Positions 33,796-45,254 of a stretch of 64,000 bases of DNA are shown piece by piece. The translations under genes were made by a program, and so were the position numbers. The stretch is from Vombatus ursinus (Eukaryota > Chordata > Mammalia > Diprotodontia > Vombatidae), in assembly GCF_900497805.2 (NCBI RefSeq), contig NW_020954713.1, positions 6,732,180 to 6,796,179 of the forward strand. The letters run 5' to 3'. The stretch's first letter is position 1. Every line of letters begins with the position of its first letter. A model generated the notes under the pieces. It made no database searches and was not told the DNA's origin. It saw only the letters and a program-made list of their open reading frames with translations.

Positions 33796-33841
33796 TATAT
33801 TCTATTACAGGGACCTGTTTGTGTTTCTTATCTCCCCTCCC

Positions 33842-33844
<3 letters not shown>

Positions 33845-33895
<51 letters not shown>

Positions 33896-33905
33896 NNNNN
33901 NNNNN

Positions 33906-33953
<48 letters not shown>
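33845..33953. repeat. (CA)n microsatellite with 10-base gap
   Basis: Pure CA repeat broken by 10 N at 33896-33905; array length uncertain. Open frames of poly-His/Thr across it are artefacts. Confidence 0.98.
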
Positions 33954-33954
<1 letters not shown>

Positions 33955-35080
33955 ACTAGACCAGAAGGTCCTTGAAGGGAGACGCTGTATCTTACCTAAA
34001 CTTTGTATCTCCCCTAAACCTAGTACAGGACTCTGAACAAAGTGGGGACTTGATAAATATCTGAGAAAAGGGTCCCTTTGAAGATCCATAGTGAGACTGA
34101 GGCCAACATACCTCCTGAAAGGGAGAGCAGCCCACTTTTGGGACAGCTCCAATTGGTGGGAAGTTTCCTGGGGCTTTTTTGTTTATTTGTTTTATTTTTT
34201 TTCCCACATGATGAGCTGAAATCCACCTCGGCAAAGTGACTGGTTCCCATGGTAGAACACCCACAAGAAATACAGAACAGCATGCTTTCCTTCCACCACC
34301 AATTACGCATATTCAGAGTCATCCTGGCATACCCATTCACACTCGCTCCATATATCCAATCTTGTGCCAGACCTTGCCATTTCCATCTTCACAACACCTT
34401 TCCTATATGTCCCCTTCTCTCCAATCAGACAGCAATCCCCCCGTTAGGCCCTCATCCATCCGTCTGTGCCTGGATTATTGTAATGGTCTCCTAACTGGTC
34501 TCCCTGACTCGTCTCCCCCTCCAACCCATCCTGCACACAGTCACCAAAGAGATTTTCCTAGAACGTGTCAAACTCCCCACCTCTTTTTAATAAACTCCAC
34601 TGATCCCTGACTACTTCCAGGACCAAATATTATAAACTCCTCTGTTTGCTGCTTTTAAAGCTCTTCACAATCTGATCCTATCCTACCTTTCCAACCTTAC
34701 TACAGACCAACTTCCCCCCAGGCACTCGATAGCCATCATGCACAATACCTTATCTCCCATTTCCATGCTTTTGCACTGGCAGCCCCATGTCGATAATGCC
34801 CTCCCTCCTCACCTCCATCTCTTATTTTCTTTCAAGACTCAACTCAAGTGTCAGCTTATGCATGAAGCCTTTTCTAGCTCCCCATCTTCTAGCTCCTTCC
34901 CCTAACCAGGTTACACTCTACCTCGTTTAGATATAGTCATATAAGTACATGTCACTGCCTCCATTTTCTAACAAATAAGCTCTTTGAAAGCAAGGACAAT
35001 ATCACATCTGTCTTTATATCCCAGCATAGGCCTGGCAGATAGTACATGCCTAATAAATGCTCAGTAGTGGTATGACTGAT
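33955..35080 (+). mobile_element. L2 LINE 3' fragments
   Basis: A 3' end at 33960-34070 (AAGGTCCTTGAAGGGAGACG), then a longer relic at 34330-35080: TGGATTATTGTAATGGTCTC, AATCTGATCCTATCCTACCT, GCACTGGCAGCCCCATGTCG, GCCTAATAAATGCTC. 34080-34330 between them is unclear, with a weak CR1-like stretch near 34110-34175. Confidence 0.72.
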
Positions 35081-35344
35081 GGTTCTGGACCCTACCTCCC
35101 AAAACAGCTGATTGGTATGTGTTTGGGGAATGTGAAATAATTTAATATTAGCTTAATCAAAACTCAATTTTCAATTTGCTATAGAAAAGGTCATCTTGCT
35201 TTCTAAAAGTCAAGTAGTTGGTAAATGCCCTCTACATTAGCCACTGTTTGGTTTCCTATGGCTCTATTTCCCATCATTTGCAAAGATAGCTGAGATTTTA
35301 ATTTTAATTTGTGAGATTAATTGTAATCTTCGGGGTCACCATCC

Positions 35345-35505
35345 CAGAATAAAGGGATTTCAGAACTGAAAGGCACCACTGAGGCTATCCAGCCTAACGC
35401 CCACCTCAGTACAAATCTCCACTGCCAGATCCCTAAGAAGTGGCCATTCACTCAATCTTTGTTTGAAGACCTCTAGTGAAGGAGAATCAACTCTTGCCAT
35501 ATTTT
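35345..35505 (-). mobile_element. CR1/L3-like LINE fragment, antisense
   Basis: AACTGAAAGGCACCACTGAG, GTTTGAAGACCTCTAGTGAA, GGAGAATCAAC. Confidence 0.6.
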
Positions 35506-35589
35506 CTTTGATTATTCAATAATACGTACTTTGGATGTTATGTCTATAAAAAAAATTTAAAAGGTCATCTATCATGTGTTAGAGATCAT

Positions 35590-35785
35590 AACATGTTGTG
35601 ATGGAAAGAACAACAGCCAAGAACTTAGGGCACTTGAGTTCTAGTTCTGCCTCTCATGCTAATTCATTATACAATCTTGGACAAATCACCTAAACTCCAA
35701 TGGACTCTGGTTTCTCAGCTATACAATGACAGTTGAACTAGATGCTTTCTCAAAGTCTTTTCAGCTCTATGGCACTAGGAAAGAC
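35590..35785 (+). mobile_element. MIR relic
   Basis: GGCACTTGAGTTCTAGTTCT, GGTTTCTCAGCTATACAATG, CAAAGTCTTTTCAGCTCTAT. Confidence 0.6.
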
Positions 35786-36654
35786 TCCAATGAGGAAAAA
35801 ATGAGGCAGCATCTTTTTTTTTCAGAATGTGGTTGCACAGGGAGCTCTCTGATGGTCTCAGGTCTAAAACAGAAATGTCAAAAAGCTGGAAAGAGAAACA
35901 CAGAACTAAGGCTGGCCTAGAAGATTCTGCATATTCTTGTATCCTTCCAAGTGACTGTATCTATGAGGTGTAAGGATATTTTAAAGATAAAACTCATGAA
36001 ATGGAAGGAAAAGGGTAACACTTTTTGAAGATTTTCCAGCCATGCTTCAAATAGTTGGTCCTAGATTTCTCAATGAACAGTGGCAACCTAGAGTTTAATG
36101 CTATTCTCTTGTGATATTCTGTTCAGTGTTACATACATCTCTAGGTCTATCATTCCATAAGGTACAGAGGAAAAAAGGCATCAAAATACACCCATAGACA
36201 AATCCCTTCCTTTCTCCAGGGTCAGATTTTCCTCATCTGAAAAATGAGGGGTGGGATGGGACAGGACTTGATAGTCTTCTCCATTCCTGATGTTCTGAGT
36301 CCATGAATGTTTCAGAAGGCTTAGTTTCCAATCAGCCTAAGCCACTCAGACTTTATTCCCTTGCATTGATGAAGGGAAACATCTGACAACACTTAGAAAG
36401 ACTCCAATGAGAATTATGCTCTTCTGTGAGCACACTGGATTATTTGCTAAAACCCAGGTGTGGTCTCCAGAGTCAAGACAGATAATCTAGCCTATTTGTG
36501 GAAGGAGCATAATCTTCCACATTTCCTGCAAAGAATACATTTGGGGTTTTATTGCCAGACTAGAAACAGCTTCAGTCCTGACTATCCTAGCCCATAAAAG
36601 TTAGTTTCTCCTGAATTCTTAAACGCTATGGTGTCACATATGACTGTACTGTCC

Positions 36655-37290
36655 CAGTAATCTTAACATATAATAACAATATAATAACAACTGCCATATG
36701 TATAATACTTTATATATGTTATCCCATTTAAACCTCACAACACCCTTGGGAGGTAGGTGCTCCTATAATTCCCATTTTACAGAGAAGAAAACTGAGCCTT
36801 GGAGTGTCTAAGTGACTGAGCAGGATTCAAACTTAGATTTTTTTCCTGACTCCAAGCCTTGTGCCACTCCATGCTGTCTCATATGACTCATGACTAGAGA
36901 GGCAGTGTTGTACAGTGGCTAGAGTACTGAACCTGGAATCAGGAAACCTAAGTTTGAACCCTGACTCAGGTGTTTCATATCTCTTGTTAGTGTACAATTG
37001 TTTACATGTTGTCTCCCCTATCCAATTATGAGCTCCTTGAGAGTAGAGACTATTTTTACCTTTCTTTGTATCCCCAGCACCTAACATGTTACTCAAATTC
37101 TCATAACCTCAGTTTCTTCCTCTATAACATGGAGATAATCGTATTCATCTTACATCCCTCATGGGGTTATTGTAAAGAATAGAACTCTGCAAACCTTAAA
37201 ACACTCTGGAAATGGAACTTATTAGCTATTAACATTAATATCGTCAATAATATTAGCAGTAATATTAATACTACTAATAATAAATGTAGT
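36655..37290. mobile_element. MIR and L2 relics, mixed orientation
   Basis: 36660-36885 antisense MIR/THER1 (CACAACACCCTTGGGAGGTA). 36895-36975 and 37095-37220 sense MIR halves (GAGTACTGAACCTGGAATC; CATAACCTCAGTTTCTTCCT) with an L2 3' end inserted at about 36990-37092 (TATGAGCTCCTTGAGAGTAG). 37220-37285 is an A/T-rich (TAATAT)-like tail. Confidence 0.65.
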
Positions 37291-37624
37291 CTATGAGTTC
37301 TCCTAAGACAAAGACACAGCTGAATACAAATTTTTTCATTTTTTTGTTCAGAGAAGTTTTTCCCAGAACTTTGGGCAGGGGCATCTGTTTGGACAAGTCA
37401 TCTGTCGTGAACCATCCCTCTGATGCCCTTGAAGAACAAGCTAAGTAGGTACTCAAATGTTCCTCAGCCTTCTCTCTCTCCCAGGTGCTGAAATGGAAAC
37501 ACGTATGCCCCAGTATTGAGCCTGCCTTGGCTTGAGGGAGAAATAAGATCAATAAGGTTGCTGACCTCTTCACTGTCCAAATAGGCTACTTCTAGATTTA
37601 CAGTCATATTTGTGTCTTATTGCT

Positions 37625-37800
37625 GCCAAGAGATAGCATAGTATAGTGGATAAAGCCCTGAGCTTGGAGCCAAGAAGAATTGGATTTGGATCCCGCCTCT
37701 GGCTAATTAGTTGTGTGTCCTTGGGCAAACTCATAACCTCTAAATGCCTCAGGCCACTCCCTAAGACTTATCTGAGATCCTTTCCAGCTCTAGATTTATT
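37625..37800 (+). mobile_element. MIR-type SINE
   Basis: AGCATAGTATAGTGGATAAA, CTGAGCTTGGAGCCAAGAA, ATCCTTTCCAGCTCTAGATT. Confidence 0.72.
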
Positions 37801-38425
37801 CCTACCTACCAAGTGATAGATGGGCAGTGGTCTGAATTAGTGGAGAGAGTTCCCGACAACAGATCCTCACACTTGAAAAACAACATGTTTGGACTCCTCC
37901 CCACAAAAACAAAAAATCAGCATGATGTACTGGTCAAATAGAGATAGCAAAGAATAAAAGATGGACAACCCTTACATTCTCCTGACATTAAGGGTATTTC
38001 CAAGTCATTTCAAACCAGACAGTTAGAACTGATTGTTCAGTTTTCAGTGTGAGCATTTACACCTTGGAAATTGGCAAATGCTGCAAATTGGGGCTTGATT
38101 TATTGTTTTACTAATTGTCTAGATGTAAGAAAGTGATGGAGAAAACATTAATAATGCAGGTTAAATTAAAAGTGTGTCTGGTGTACTTTTTTTCAGAGCT
38201 AATTGTTAAACATTTACCAGCACATCGCTGATATCCTCACAATGACCAGAGAAAGCAAAGGAGTCATAGTATATTGATTAGAGAATTTATGGAAGGATGT
38301 AGAAAAGAGATGTCCAAGATGGTGAGGCAATGGATAAATTTGTATCACTTGTGTAATTCAAGGGAATATTCCCATTTTGAAGTGGTCACAGAAACACTGT
38401 ACATACTTTGAATGTAGCATCCTCC
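37801..38425. other. Intronic sequence without recognised features
   Basis: A/T-rich, unique-looking; 37980-38240 has several AATTGT/TAAT motifs but nothing coding. Confidence 0.4.
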
Positions 38426-38427
38426 AC

Positions 38428-38535
38428 TTAACCAGTGAACAAACATTTGTTGTTTGCCTACTATGTGCCAGACACTATGCAAGGCAATGGGCATAGAATG
38501 ACAAAAAAGAAACAATACTTTCCACCAAGGAAGCT
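38428..38535 (-). mobile_element. L2 LINE 3' end, antisense
   Basis: GTGAACAAACATTTGTTGTT, ACTATGTGCCAGACACTATG, CACCAAGGAAGCTTCATTG. Confidence 0.72.
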
Positions 38536-39276
38536 TCATTGTGACTGGTGTCCATTGGAGGTTAAATCAAGGCCACCCATGAGCCAGGAATTAGACAAAA
38601 TCATGTTTTCCTTAAGAGTATACCACCTGAGAAAGCAATGACTCTGGGCTTCAGGTATTGAAATCATCACTTTCTAAAAATTAGTCCCTGATAGGGTAGC
38701 ATCTAGATCTCAAGGGAGCATGTATCCTTCCTCTTCAGGTGGTTTAAAGGTTCTGCACAAATAGTTCTGGACAGCCAGTTTGCAAAGCCAGGAGACCTAA
38801 ATCAGTTGCCTTAGAATGTGCAGGAAACCCTTCCTCTGTCCTGGATCTCCCCACTCATACCCAGAAACTCTCTCACAGCAACTCTTGCCAGAGAGGCTGA
38901 GGACAAGGATACTTCCATAAAGAACAAGATGACGGATTAGAGGCTTGTGGTTATCCTATCATTCCTTTATGGCTATCAGAAAGGTCCTAATTCCATTGCC
39001 TCTGATAGACGATAATAAATTATTCAGCCTGACTTGAAGGCAAAACGTGATGATTTACACGTAAGGCCTTGTGCAATCCTCAGAGAACTACAGTTTGTGT
39101 TTCTTTTCTTTAAAGCACTAAGATACTTACCTACTTCTGTTAATCATCTCCCTGTCACTAACAGTGAAGCACAAGGCTTTGGGAGCCCAAATTATCCACA
39201 AGAAGTATGTACATGCTGCCTGTACCCTCATCCCCTCTCCCCTCAGGCCACAGAAATACATTCCTGGAAGACTTAC

Positions 39277-39352
39277 TTTGTGTCAGTAGGCTGGATTTTG
39301 TTGAAACAACGGTGCATTGTGTGGTAGAGGAGGCCGACGATGGTAGTCCAGG
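39277..39352 (-). CDS. ADGRD1: ADGRD1 exon: GAIN domain, WTTIVGLLYHTMH segment
   Basis: 76 nt, entered in phase 1, left in phase 2. Acceptor CTTTCTCAG, donor GTAAGT. It encodes (A)WTTIVGLLYHTMHRCFN then KIQPTDT(K). Human has AWSTVVGLLYHSMHYYLN and NIWPAHTK. The two bases AA at its end need G from the next exon to make Lys, and the next exon found 14.7 kb away begins with G, which ties the two together. The segment lies in the beta-sandwich of GAIN subdomain B. Confidence 0.95.
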
Positions 39353-39785
39353 CTGAGAAAGAGCAAAGTGACCAAGAGTTAGCCTTTAAGGGGATGAATG
39401 GGAGGAAGGCATGACATGCACTGAAAAGGTCCCAGACTCACTAATTAAATAGCAGGGCCCTTCACACATCTTCCTCGTGAAGGGTGAGTTCACATGAAGA
39501 TACACAAAGGAAGACCAGAGCCTATAGGAAAGCCTGGAGGTGGGCAGTGAATTAAAATTGCAATCCAGACTAGTGACTCAGCACTGCTTAGAGCTCAATG
39601 GTGGGATTAGTCATGGACCTGTTACATTGGCCTGCCCAGGATAGTGTGTTGGCTATGGGATCAAGCAGAACACATCAGAGGTTTGATCCTGACTTGCCCA
39701 GGGTCCCGAAGCTAGTAAGAGTCTGAGACTACCTGCTCTTGCAATCTTTAGCTGACTTTTTAAAGCCCCTCCCTCTGCTAAGAGG

Positions 39786-39845
39786 ATATGTGTGTGTGTG
39801 TGTGTACATGTGTGTGCATGCGCGCAAGCACACGTGTATACACCT
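39786..39845. repeat. TG/CA-rich microsatellite
   Basis: ATATGTGTGTGTGTGTGTG followed by GCATGCGCGCAAGCACACG; alternating purine-pyrimidine, Z-DNA-prone. Confidence 0.85.
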
Positions 39846-40505
39846 ACATTTCTATCTATATGAATTTTCATTTCTATTATTTACTTGCTGTCCAAATATG
39901 GAGTATTTATAGTTCTTCAAGCTTGTGAGCAAAGAGACAGATGCAAGTTTTACAAGTAGCATCCAGCCTGCAAATATCCTTTATGGTTTCCACTAGATTC
40001 CAACTCTTCCTAATATTACTCTTTGAAAAGTGAAATAATATCTTGCCGATGGTTTAGCAGAGGTCAGTCAGAGGGACAAGCCCTTGATTGGCTCTGGGCA
40101 TTTTTTTCTTTGCTTTGACTTGGGCCTCATGGTAAAGTTTTGGGAAGCAGGCCAGGTCCTTCAAGCTATCATAAGTTCATTCTTCATGTGGATAACCATC
40201 TAAGAACAAGTTCCATACATAACAGAAAGTCAAGAGGGGCACGAGGAGGAAAGGAAAAAAAGAGGAATCTTTCACAAGCTATTTTCAACATTTCCCAAAA
40301 CCCATTTCCATACGATCTCAATTATTCCCCTTTCACAGCACATGTGACAGTCACAGGCCTGAGCCCCCCCTTCCAGTTCAGGGGAGCTCAGCCATCAGAA
40401 TAAGTCAGGTAGGCAGCATGTGGTGGAGAAACCCCCTGATCACTGTTGGGCCACGATGCCCGTTAGTCTTCTTTATGGAGAGTGGAAGCTTGGCAAACAG
40501 CAAAG
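39846..40505. other. Intronic sequence without recognised features
   Basis: Unique-looking; no exon boundaries in the phase needed by the neighbouring exons. The frame at 40140-40403 (plus) is antisense to the gene and has no known domain. Confidence 0.4.
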
Positions 40506-40509
40506 ACTC

Positions 40510-40556
40510 TGTGTGTCTGTGTGTCTGTCTGTCTGTGTGTCTGTCTGAGTGTGTAT
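40510..40556. repeat. TGTC/TGTG microsatellite
   Basis: Alternating CTGTGTGTCTGTC blocks. Confidence 0.85.
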
Positions 40557-41707
40557 TGAGCTGAGCTACAGAGGCGTTCGTTCATGGTCTCTCTTCTTAG
40601 CTTCATCTCATGGGCTGGATCTCCATAAACATGCTTTTAATATCCCACGTAATCTGCAGAATGCCTTTCAGGCTCCAGAGAACAATGACCATAGGAAGAA
40701 TGACAGATGGTGGAGAGGCTAAGGGGCCAGATTGAAGTCAGGTGGACCTTGGTTCAGCTTGGCCTCTGATAATTGCTAGGTATGGAACCTGGCATAACTT
40801 GTCTCTCTGAGTTTCAGTTTTGTTCTGTTTTTTTCATCTGTTAAATGAAAGAGTTGGATGACATGACCTCAAAGGTCCTTCCCAGATCTAAATCAGATAG
40901 AGAACCTCAAAGCCAAGAAGACTTGGGTTCAAATCCCACCTCAGACACATACTTGCATCATCTGACTTCTCATTGGTTTAGAAATTTCTCTTGTAAGTTT
41001 CAGAGAAGGTACCACCATGAATTGGAACATGAAGGGGTATACCACTGAAGTCCCAGTCCATTCCCTATTATTTTGATCCTATATAAGATAGAATACTTGA
41101 TTTAGAACCAGGAAGACCTAGTTTCAAAATCTGCCCCTAACATGTACTAGCAGATTCTATCACCTGTCTGAGCCTCACTCACTTTTCTCATCAGTAAAAT
41201 GGAGATGATGATAAGGAAGCCAAGAGGTGAAAGTGACTTTCCCAAGTTCATACAGGTTGTAACTGTCAAAGCCTAGATTCAGATTCCCAAAGCAGCAGGC
41301 TTTCCACTATACTACATAAGCCAATTCTCCCTCATAAAGTAGACAGGGGCAGGATTATTTTTCACCCCCTTACTGAGAAGAAAACTGAGACAAAGAAATT
41401 AGGTGGTTTGACTAAGGTCACACAATTATTTACTATTAATCAGCATGCCGGTTTTCTGCTTCCTCATACCCTTTCCATGATAAAAGAGATATCATCAAAA
41501 GGACCCCAGTTGGCATTAGGAAAAATAACATGTCATTAGCATTTTGATCATTACAGAATTTCTCTCAGTTCTTGGAAGCAGTTTCCCTGGAGGCCCAGGG
41601 AAGTTTGACAATGTGTAGCCTCTTCCTTTCAGATGAGGGCAAAAAGAAGAGATGGAAAGTCTTTGAGTCTGCCCAGCTATGGCTTTCCTCATGCAGTCAT
41701 GACTTAC

Positions 41708-41818
41708 CTTTGCTATGGAAGGCCTCCCGAGGAATTTCAATGTAGCTCTGTCCCTGGGTGGGAAAGCGGTAGTGATGAGATGTCATCGTCGCTGGGGGCA
41801 CTTTGGCCAATGAATACT
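41708..41818 (-). CDS. ADGRD1: ADGRD1 exon: GAIN domain, YSLAKV...[14 protein letters not shown]
   Basis: 111 nt, entry and exit both phase 1. Acceptor TGCTTGCAG, donor GTAAGT. It encodes (E)[19 protein letters not shown], then [17 protein letters not shown]. Human ADGRD1 as remembered reads EFSVAKILPKTVNSSHYRFP and AHGQSFIQIPHEAFHRH. This is the start of GAIN subdomain B beta strands. It is not visible as a long open frame because it is short and flanked by stops. The last G and CC of the next exon make Ala. Confidence 0.95.
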
Positions 41819-43054
41819 CTGCAAGCACAAATCAGCCAAGAGGAAGATAAAAATCAATAACCTTTACTGCCTGATTCCCCCATAAAGTGAAGTTTGCTTT
41901 CTCAACAGCTACTGTAAATCTCGATTGTAAAACCCCAGCTGTTTTGTGAGGAAATAGAATGATCTCCCTGGAGAGGACGATTACCTTTGGAAGATGACTC
42001 CTTTAAGGAAAAAAGATGTGGGGGAGACATTTTGAAGCAGGTCACTTAACAGTGTGCCTGCAGAAGACTAACTAGGGTGTCACAGAGACCCCAAAGTGAT
42101 CACAACAGTCTTTGCTCTTAGGAGTCATTGTAAAGTTCAGAATGGCCCATTTGGGATGCTGCCGAGGGCAGTTTGCACCCTCCCACTGGCAGCTTACAGA
42201 AGATTCATAGTGTCTGCTCCTTTCTGGGCTCCCAGAGAGACCAGAATAAGAGATAAGAGAACAATGACTAACAGGAGATGGAGGAGGGGTCATTTACTCA
42301 TTGGCCACATAAATAATTGCATTAATATAAAAATATTGAGAGACAAACAGCTATTGAAACTGAGTCATGGAACAATTAACCTTATGTTGTACCCATTATC
42401 CCCAGTCATAAGGAGAGGGGCCTGAGACAGAATGTCCCTCTCTAGGGAGATAGAGATCTTTAAAATAGAAAGGCAATAGTGTATCTGGTTTTATTTGACT
42501 ATTCCTTTAGAAAAAGAGATTGCCACTGAACAGTTCCAGCTGATTCTATGAAATCTTGTTCTCGACTCTTTTATTCTCAATTCCTTTATCCATCTCCAGG
42601 CACTGCTGCTTCTATTCTCTTGCTCTGAATGAAGAAGGTGGCTTCAATTAAGTGATTTCAGCTTCCACGGCTGCAGGAAAATGCTGACATGGGCCTGTTC
42701 ATGCACCACTGACTTGAATACATCTGTCCTGTTTCTAGCCGTGTTTCCACAGAGCATCATTTCACACACAACAAGATAGCTTCAGAAAATCTTCTATAGG
42801 CTCCTAATTGTCCTCATTGTGGTATACTGGTAACCTTGGTTCTCAAAAGGCTAAGTGAGCTAATGGCATGATCCTGATCTAGCAGGTGCTATCAAGCTGA
42901 AAAAACTTGGACCCAGAAATAGACTGTCATCCAAAAACCAGCTTAACTAAATTTGGAGCAGTCCATTATCCAAACATGGGCTCCCAGGCCATGAAGTTGT
43001 TAGCTACAACTCCTGTTGACCAAGGTGTCCAAGGGCTAAGATCTACATGAGTAG

Positions 43055-43765
43055 AGACGGTATAGCAGCTAGGTGGTTCAGTGGATAGAGTGTTGGGCCT
43101 GGAGTCAGGAAGACTCATCTTCTTGAGTTCAAATCTGGCTTCAGACACTTACTAGCTATGTGATCCTGGGCAAGTCATTTAACCCCATTTGCCTCAGTTT
43201 CCTCAGCTGTAAAATGAGCTGGAGAAGGAAATGGCAAACCACTCCAATATTTTTGCCAAGAAAATCCCAAAATGGGTTCAAGAAGAGTCAGACATGATAC
43301 TGAGTGAAGTGAGCAGAACCAAGAGAACGGTGTACACAATAACAGCCACATTGTATGATGACTAATATTGATAAACTTAACCCTTCCTGGAAATACAAGG
43401 ATCTAAGACATCTCCAGAAACCTTGTGATAGAAAATGCTATCCACACCTAAAGAAAGAACTATGGAAGCCAAATTGCTATTTTTTTCCCTCTTCTGTTGA
43501 GTTTTCTTTCCTCTTTCTGATGGTTCCTCCTGTTGATTTTAATTTCTACTTACAACATCACTAATGTGAAAATATGTTTAATGTGAATGTAAATGTATAG
43601 CCTATATGACATTGTGTGCCATCTTGGGGAGGGTGGTGGAGAGGAAAGGGGAGAAAAATTTTAAACTCAAAAGCATATGGAAGTGATTATTGATAAATCA
43701 AAAAAAATTAATAAAAAATTTTAAAAAGAAGAGTCAGACACAAAAGAAAAATGACTGAACAACAA
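43055..43765 (+). mobile_element. Long marsupial SINE interrupted by an L1 3' fragment
   Basis: SINE left part 43060-43294 (ATAGCAGCTAGGTGGTTCAG, TGGGCCTGGAGTCAGGAAGA, GGAGAAGGAAATGGCAAACC); right part 43726-43765 (AAGAAGAGTCAGACA, ATGACTGAACAACAA). The 15-bp AAGAAGAGTCAGACA is present at both junctions (43280-43294 and 43726-43740). Confidence 0.92.
43295..43725 (+). mobile_element. 5'-truncated L1 LINE 3' UTR nested in a SINE
   Basis: TGAGTGAAGTGAGCAGAACC, AAGAGAACGGTGTACACAAT, GGATCTAAGACATCTCCAGA, GGGGAGGGTGGTGGAGAGGA, ending in an A/T-rich tail. The 15-bp target duplication, 5' truncation and 3' A-rich end fit L1-type insertion. The frame at 43355-43564 inside it is non-coding. Confidence 0.75.
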
Positions 43766-43925
43766 TTTGTGTGTGTGTGTGTGTGTGTGTATGTGTGTGT
43801 TCCCACTCCTCCTTTGCAATTAGAATGGAAGCTCTATAAAGGCAGGAACTTTATTTGCCTCTTTTTTTAATTCCTTAACCTGGAACATAGTAGGTGCTTA
43901 ATAAATGTTTATTGACTGATCAATT
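43766..43925 (+). mobile_element. (GT)n then L2 3' end
   Basis: (GT)n at 43769-43800, then GAATGGAAGCTCTATAAAGG, CCTGGAACATAGTAGGTGCT, TAATAAATGTTTATTGACTG. Confidence 0.75.
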
Positions 43926-44128
43926 GGAGGACTAGGTAGCTTCTAAGGTCCTTTCCAGCTGGGACAGTCTGTGATTTTATGTCTTGATAAATGTTTATTG
44001 ATCGGGAGGAGTGAAGCTGGGACTGACATCCATCTTTATACCCCTCCAGATTTCCATCCTGCACTATTAAACCATCCCCATTCCAGACCTTATACCAACA
44101 CTAAATGCTGGTGTCAGACCCTCTTTAC

Positions 44129-44246
44129 CTGCTACCGAAGATGAGCCTTGGATGGTAACAGCCATTTTGTACATCTGCAGGTTGTAAGCTATGTGCCACA
44201 GAACTTTGTCCACAGTGTCAATCAAACTCACCCCGAAAGAAGGTTT
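44129..44246 (-). CDS. ADGRD1: ADGRD1 exon: GAIN subdomain A helical segment
   Basis: 118 nt, 39 codons plus one base (exit phase 1). Acceptor TTTTTCCCCAG, donor GTAAAG. It encodes KPSFGVSLIDTVDKVLWHIA, then YNLQMYKMAVTIQGSSSVA. Human has SLIDTIDTVMGHVSSNL and VTVEGSSAMA at the same place, so this is the amphipathic-helix region of the GAIN domain. The final G joins AG of the next exon to make Glu. The longer open frame around it (44067-44474) is intron read-through. Confidence 0.95.
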
Positions 44247-44394
44247 CTGGGGAAAAAGAAAATGGGAGATTGATGAACAACAGCACCATTTAAAAATCAC
44301 ATTGGATAGGGAAACGTTATGCCGAGAAGAAAGTGGACTTAATTGCATGAAACCTTCCACTGAGATCAGCTTGGATTCTCCATAATAAGAGGAA

Positions 44395-45090
44395 TGGAAA
44401 ATGTGCTGGTCTTGACGCAAGAGAGCTGAGTTCTGATCTTGCCTCTTGCTTGTTAGCCATGTGATCATGGGCAAATTGTTTAACCTTTCAGAGCTTCATT
44501 TCCTTCATCTGTAAAACCAACCTCTTGGGTTTAAGAGCAAGGCATACCTTTTGTTGGTGTTTAGATGATTCAGTCCTGTCTGACTCTCCATGAGGAAACT
44601 AAGGCACACAGGGTTAAGTGACTTGCCCAGGGTCACACAGCTGCTAAGTGTCTGAGGCCAGATTTGAACTCAGGAAAGTGAGTCTTCCTGATTTCAGGCC
44701 CAGTGCTCTATCCATTGCAACACTGATCTGCCCATGCATGCCTATAAAGAGCTGTATAAATGTGACTTTACTATTCAATAAACATTTCTTAAGGACTCAT
44801 TATGGGCTATAAACTAGGCTAGATGGTGGAAATTAAAAACTAAATAAGTAAACAAATTAAAAACCCAGTCTCTGCCCTCAGGAAGTTTGTTTTCTTTATT
44901 GTTGTAAAGAGGCCAACCAGGTAGGAAAAGAAGTCATTTTCTTTCTTTTTTTGCAAGGCAATTAGGGTTAAGTGACTTGTCCAGGGTCACACAACTAGTA
45001 AGTGCCAAGTGTCTGAGGCTGGATTTGAACTCAGGTCCTCCTGACTCCAGGTCCAGTGCTCTATCCACTGAGCCACCTAGCTGCCCCAAA
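44395..45090. mobile_element. SINE and L2 cluster
   Basis: 44395-44515 sense MIR (GAGAGCTGAGTTCTGATCTT). 44545-44738 antisense long SINE (TCTGACTCTCCATGAGGAAA, GGGTCACACAGCTGCTAAGT). 44775-44895 antisense L2 end (CAATAAACATTTCTTAAGGA). 44945-45088 antisense SINE (GTCCTCCTGACTCCAGGTCC, AGCCACCTAGCTGCCCC). Confidence 0.82.
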
Positions 45091-45185
45091 AGATTTTCAT
45101 TCATTGATCAATAGCTGAGAATACAGCCTAGCTGACAATATTCTAAATTTCAACAGCATGTCTAAGTTTATTTAAAAAGAAGGCA

Positions 45186-45190
45186 TGCAT

Positions 45191-45227
<37 letters not shown>
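45186..45227. repeat. (CA)n microsatellite
   Basis: About 20 CA units. Confidence 0.96.
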
Positions 45228-45228
<1 letters not shown>

Positions 45229-45254
45229 TTTCTCTTATGGATTTTTTAAATTTC

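Noticed and set aside
33549-34152. Open frames of about 90-136 residues containing His-Thr or Cys-Val runs
   Set aside because: They are translations of the CA repeat with a 10-N gap and of L2 debris.
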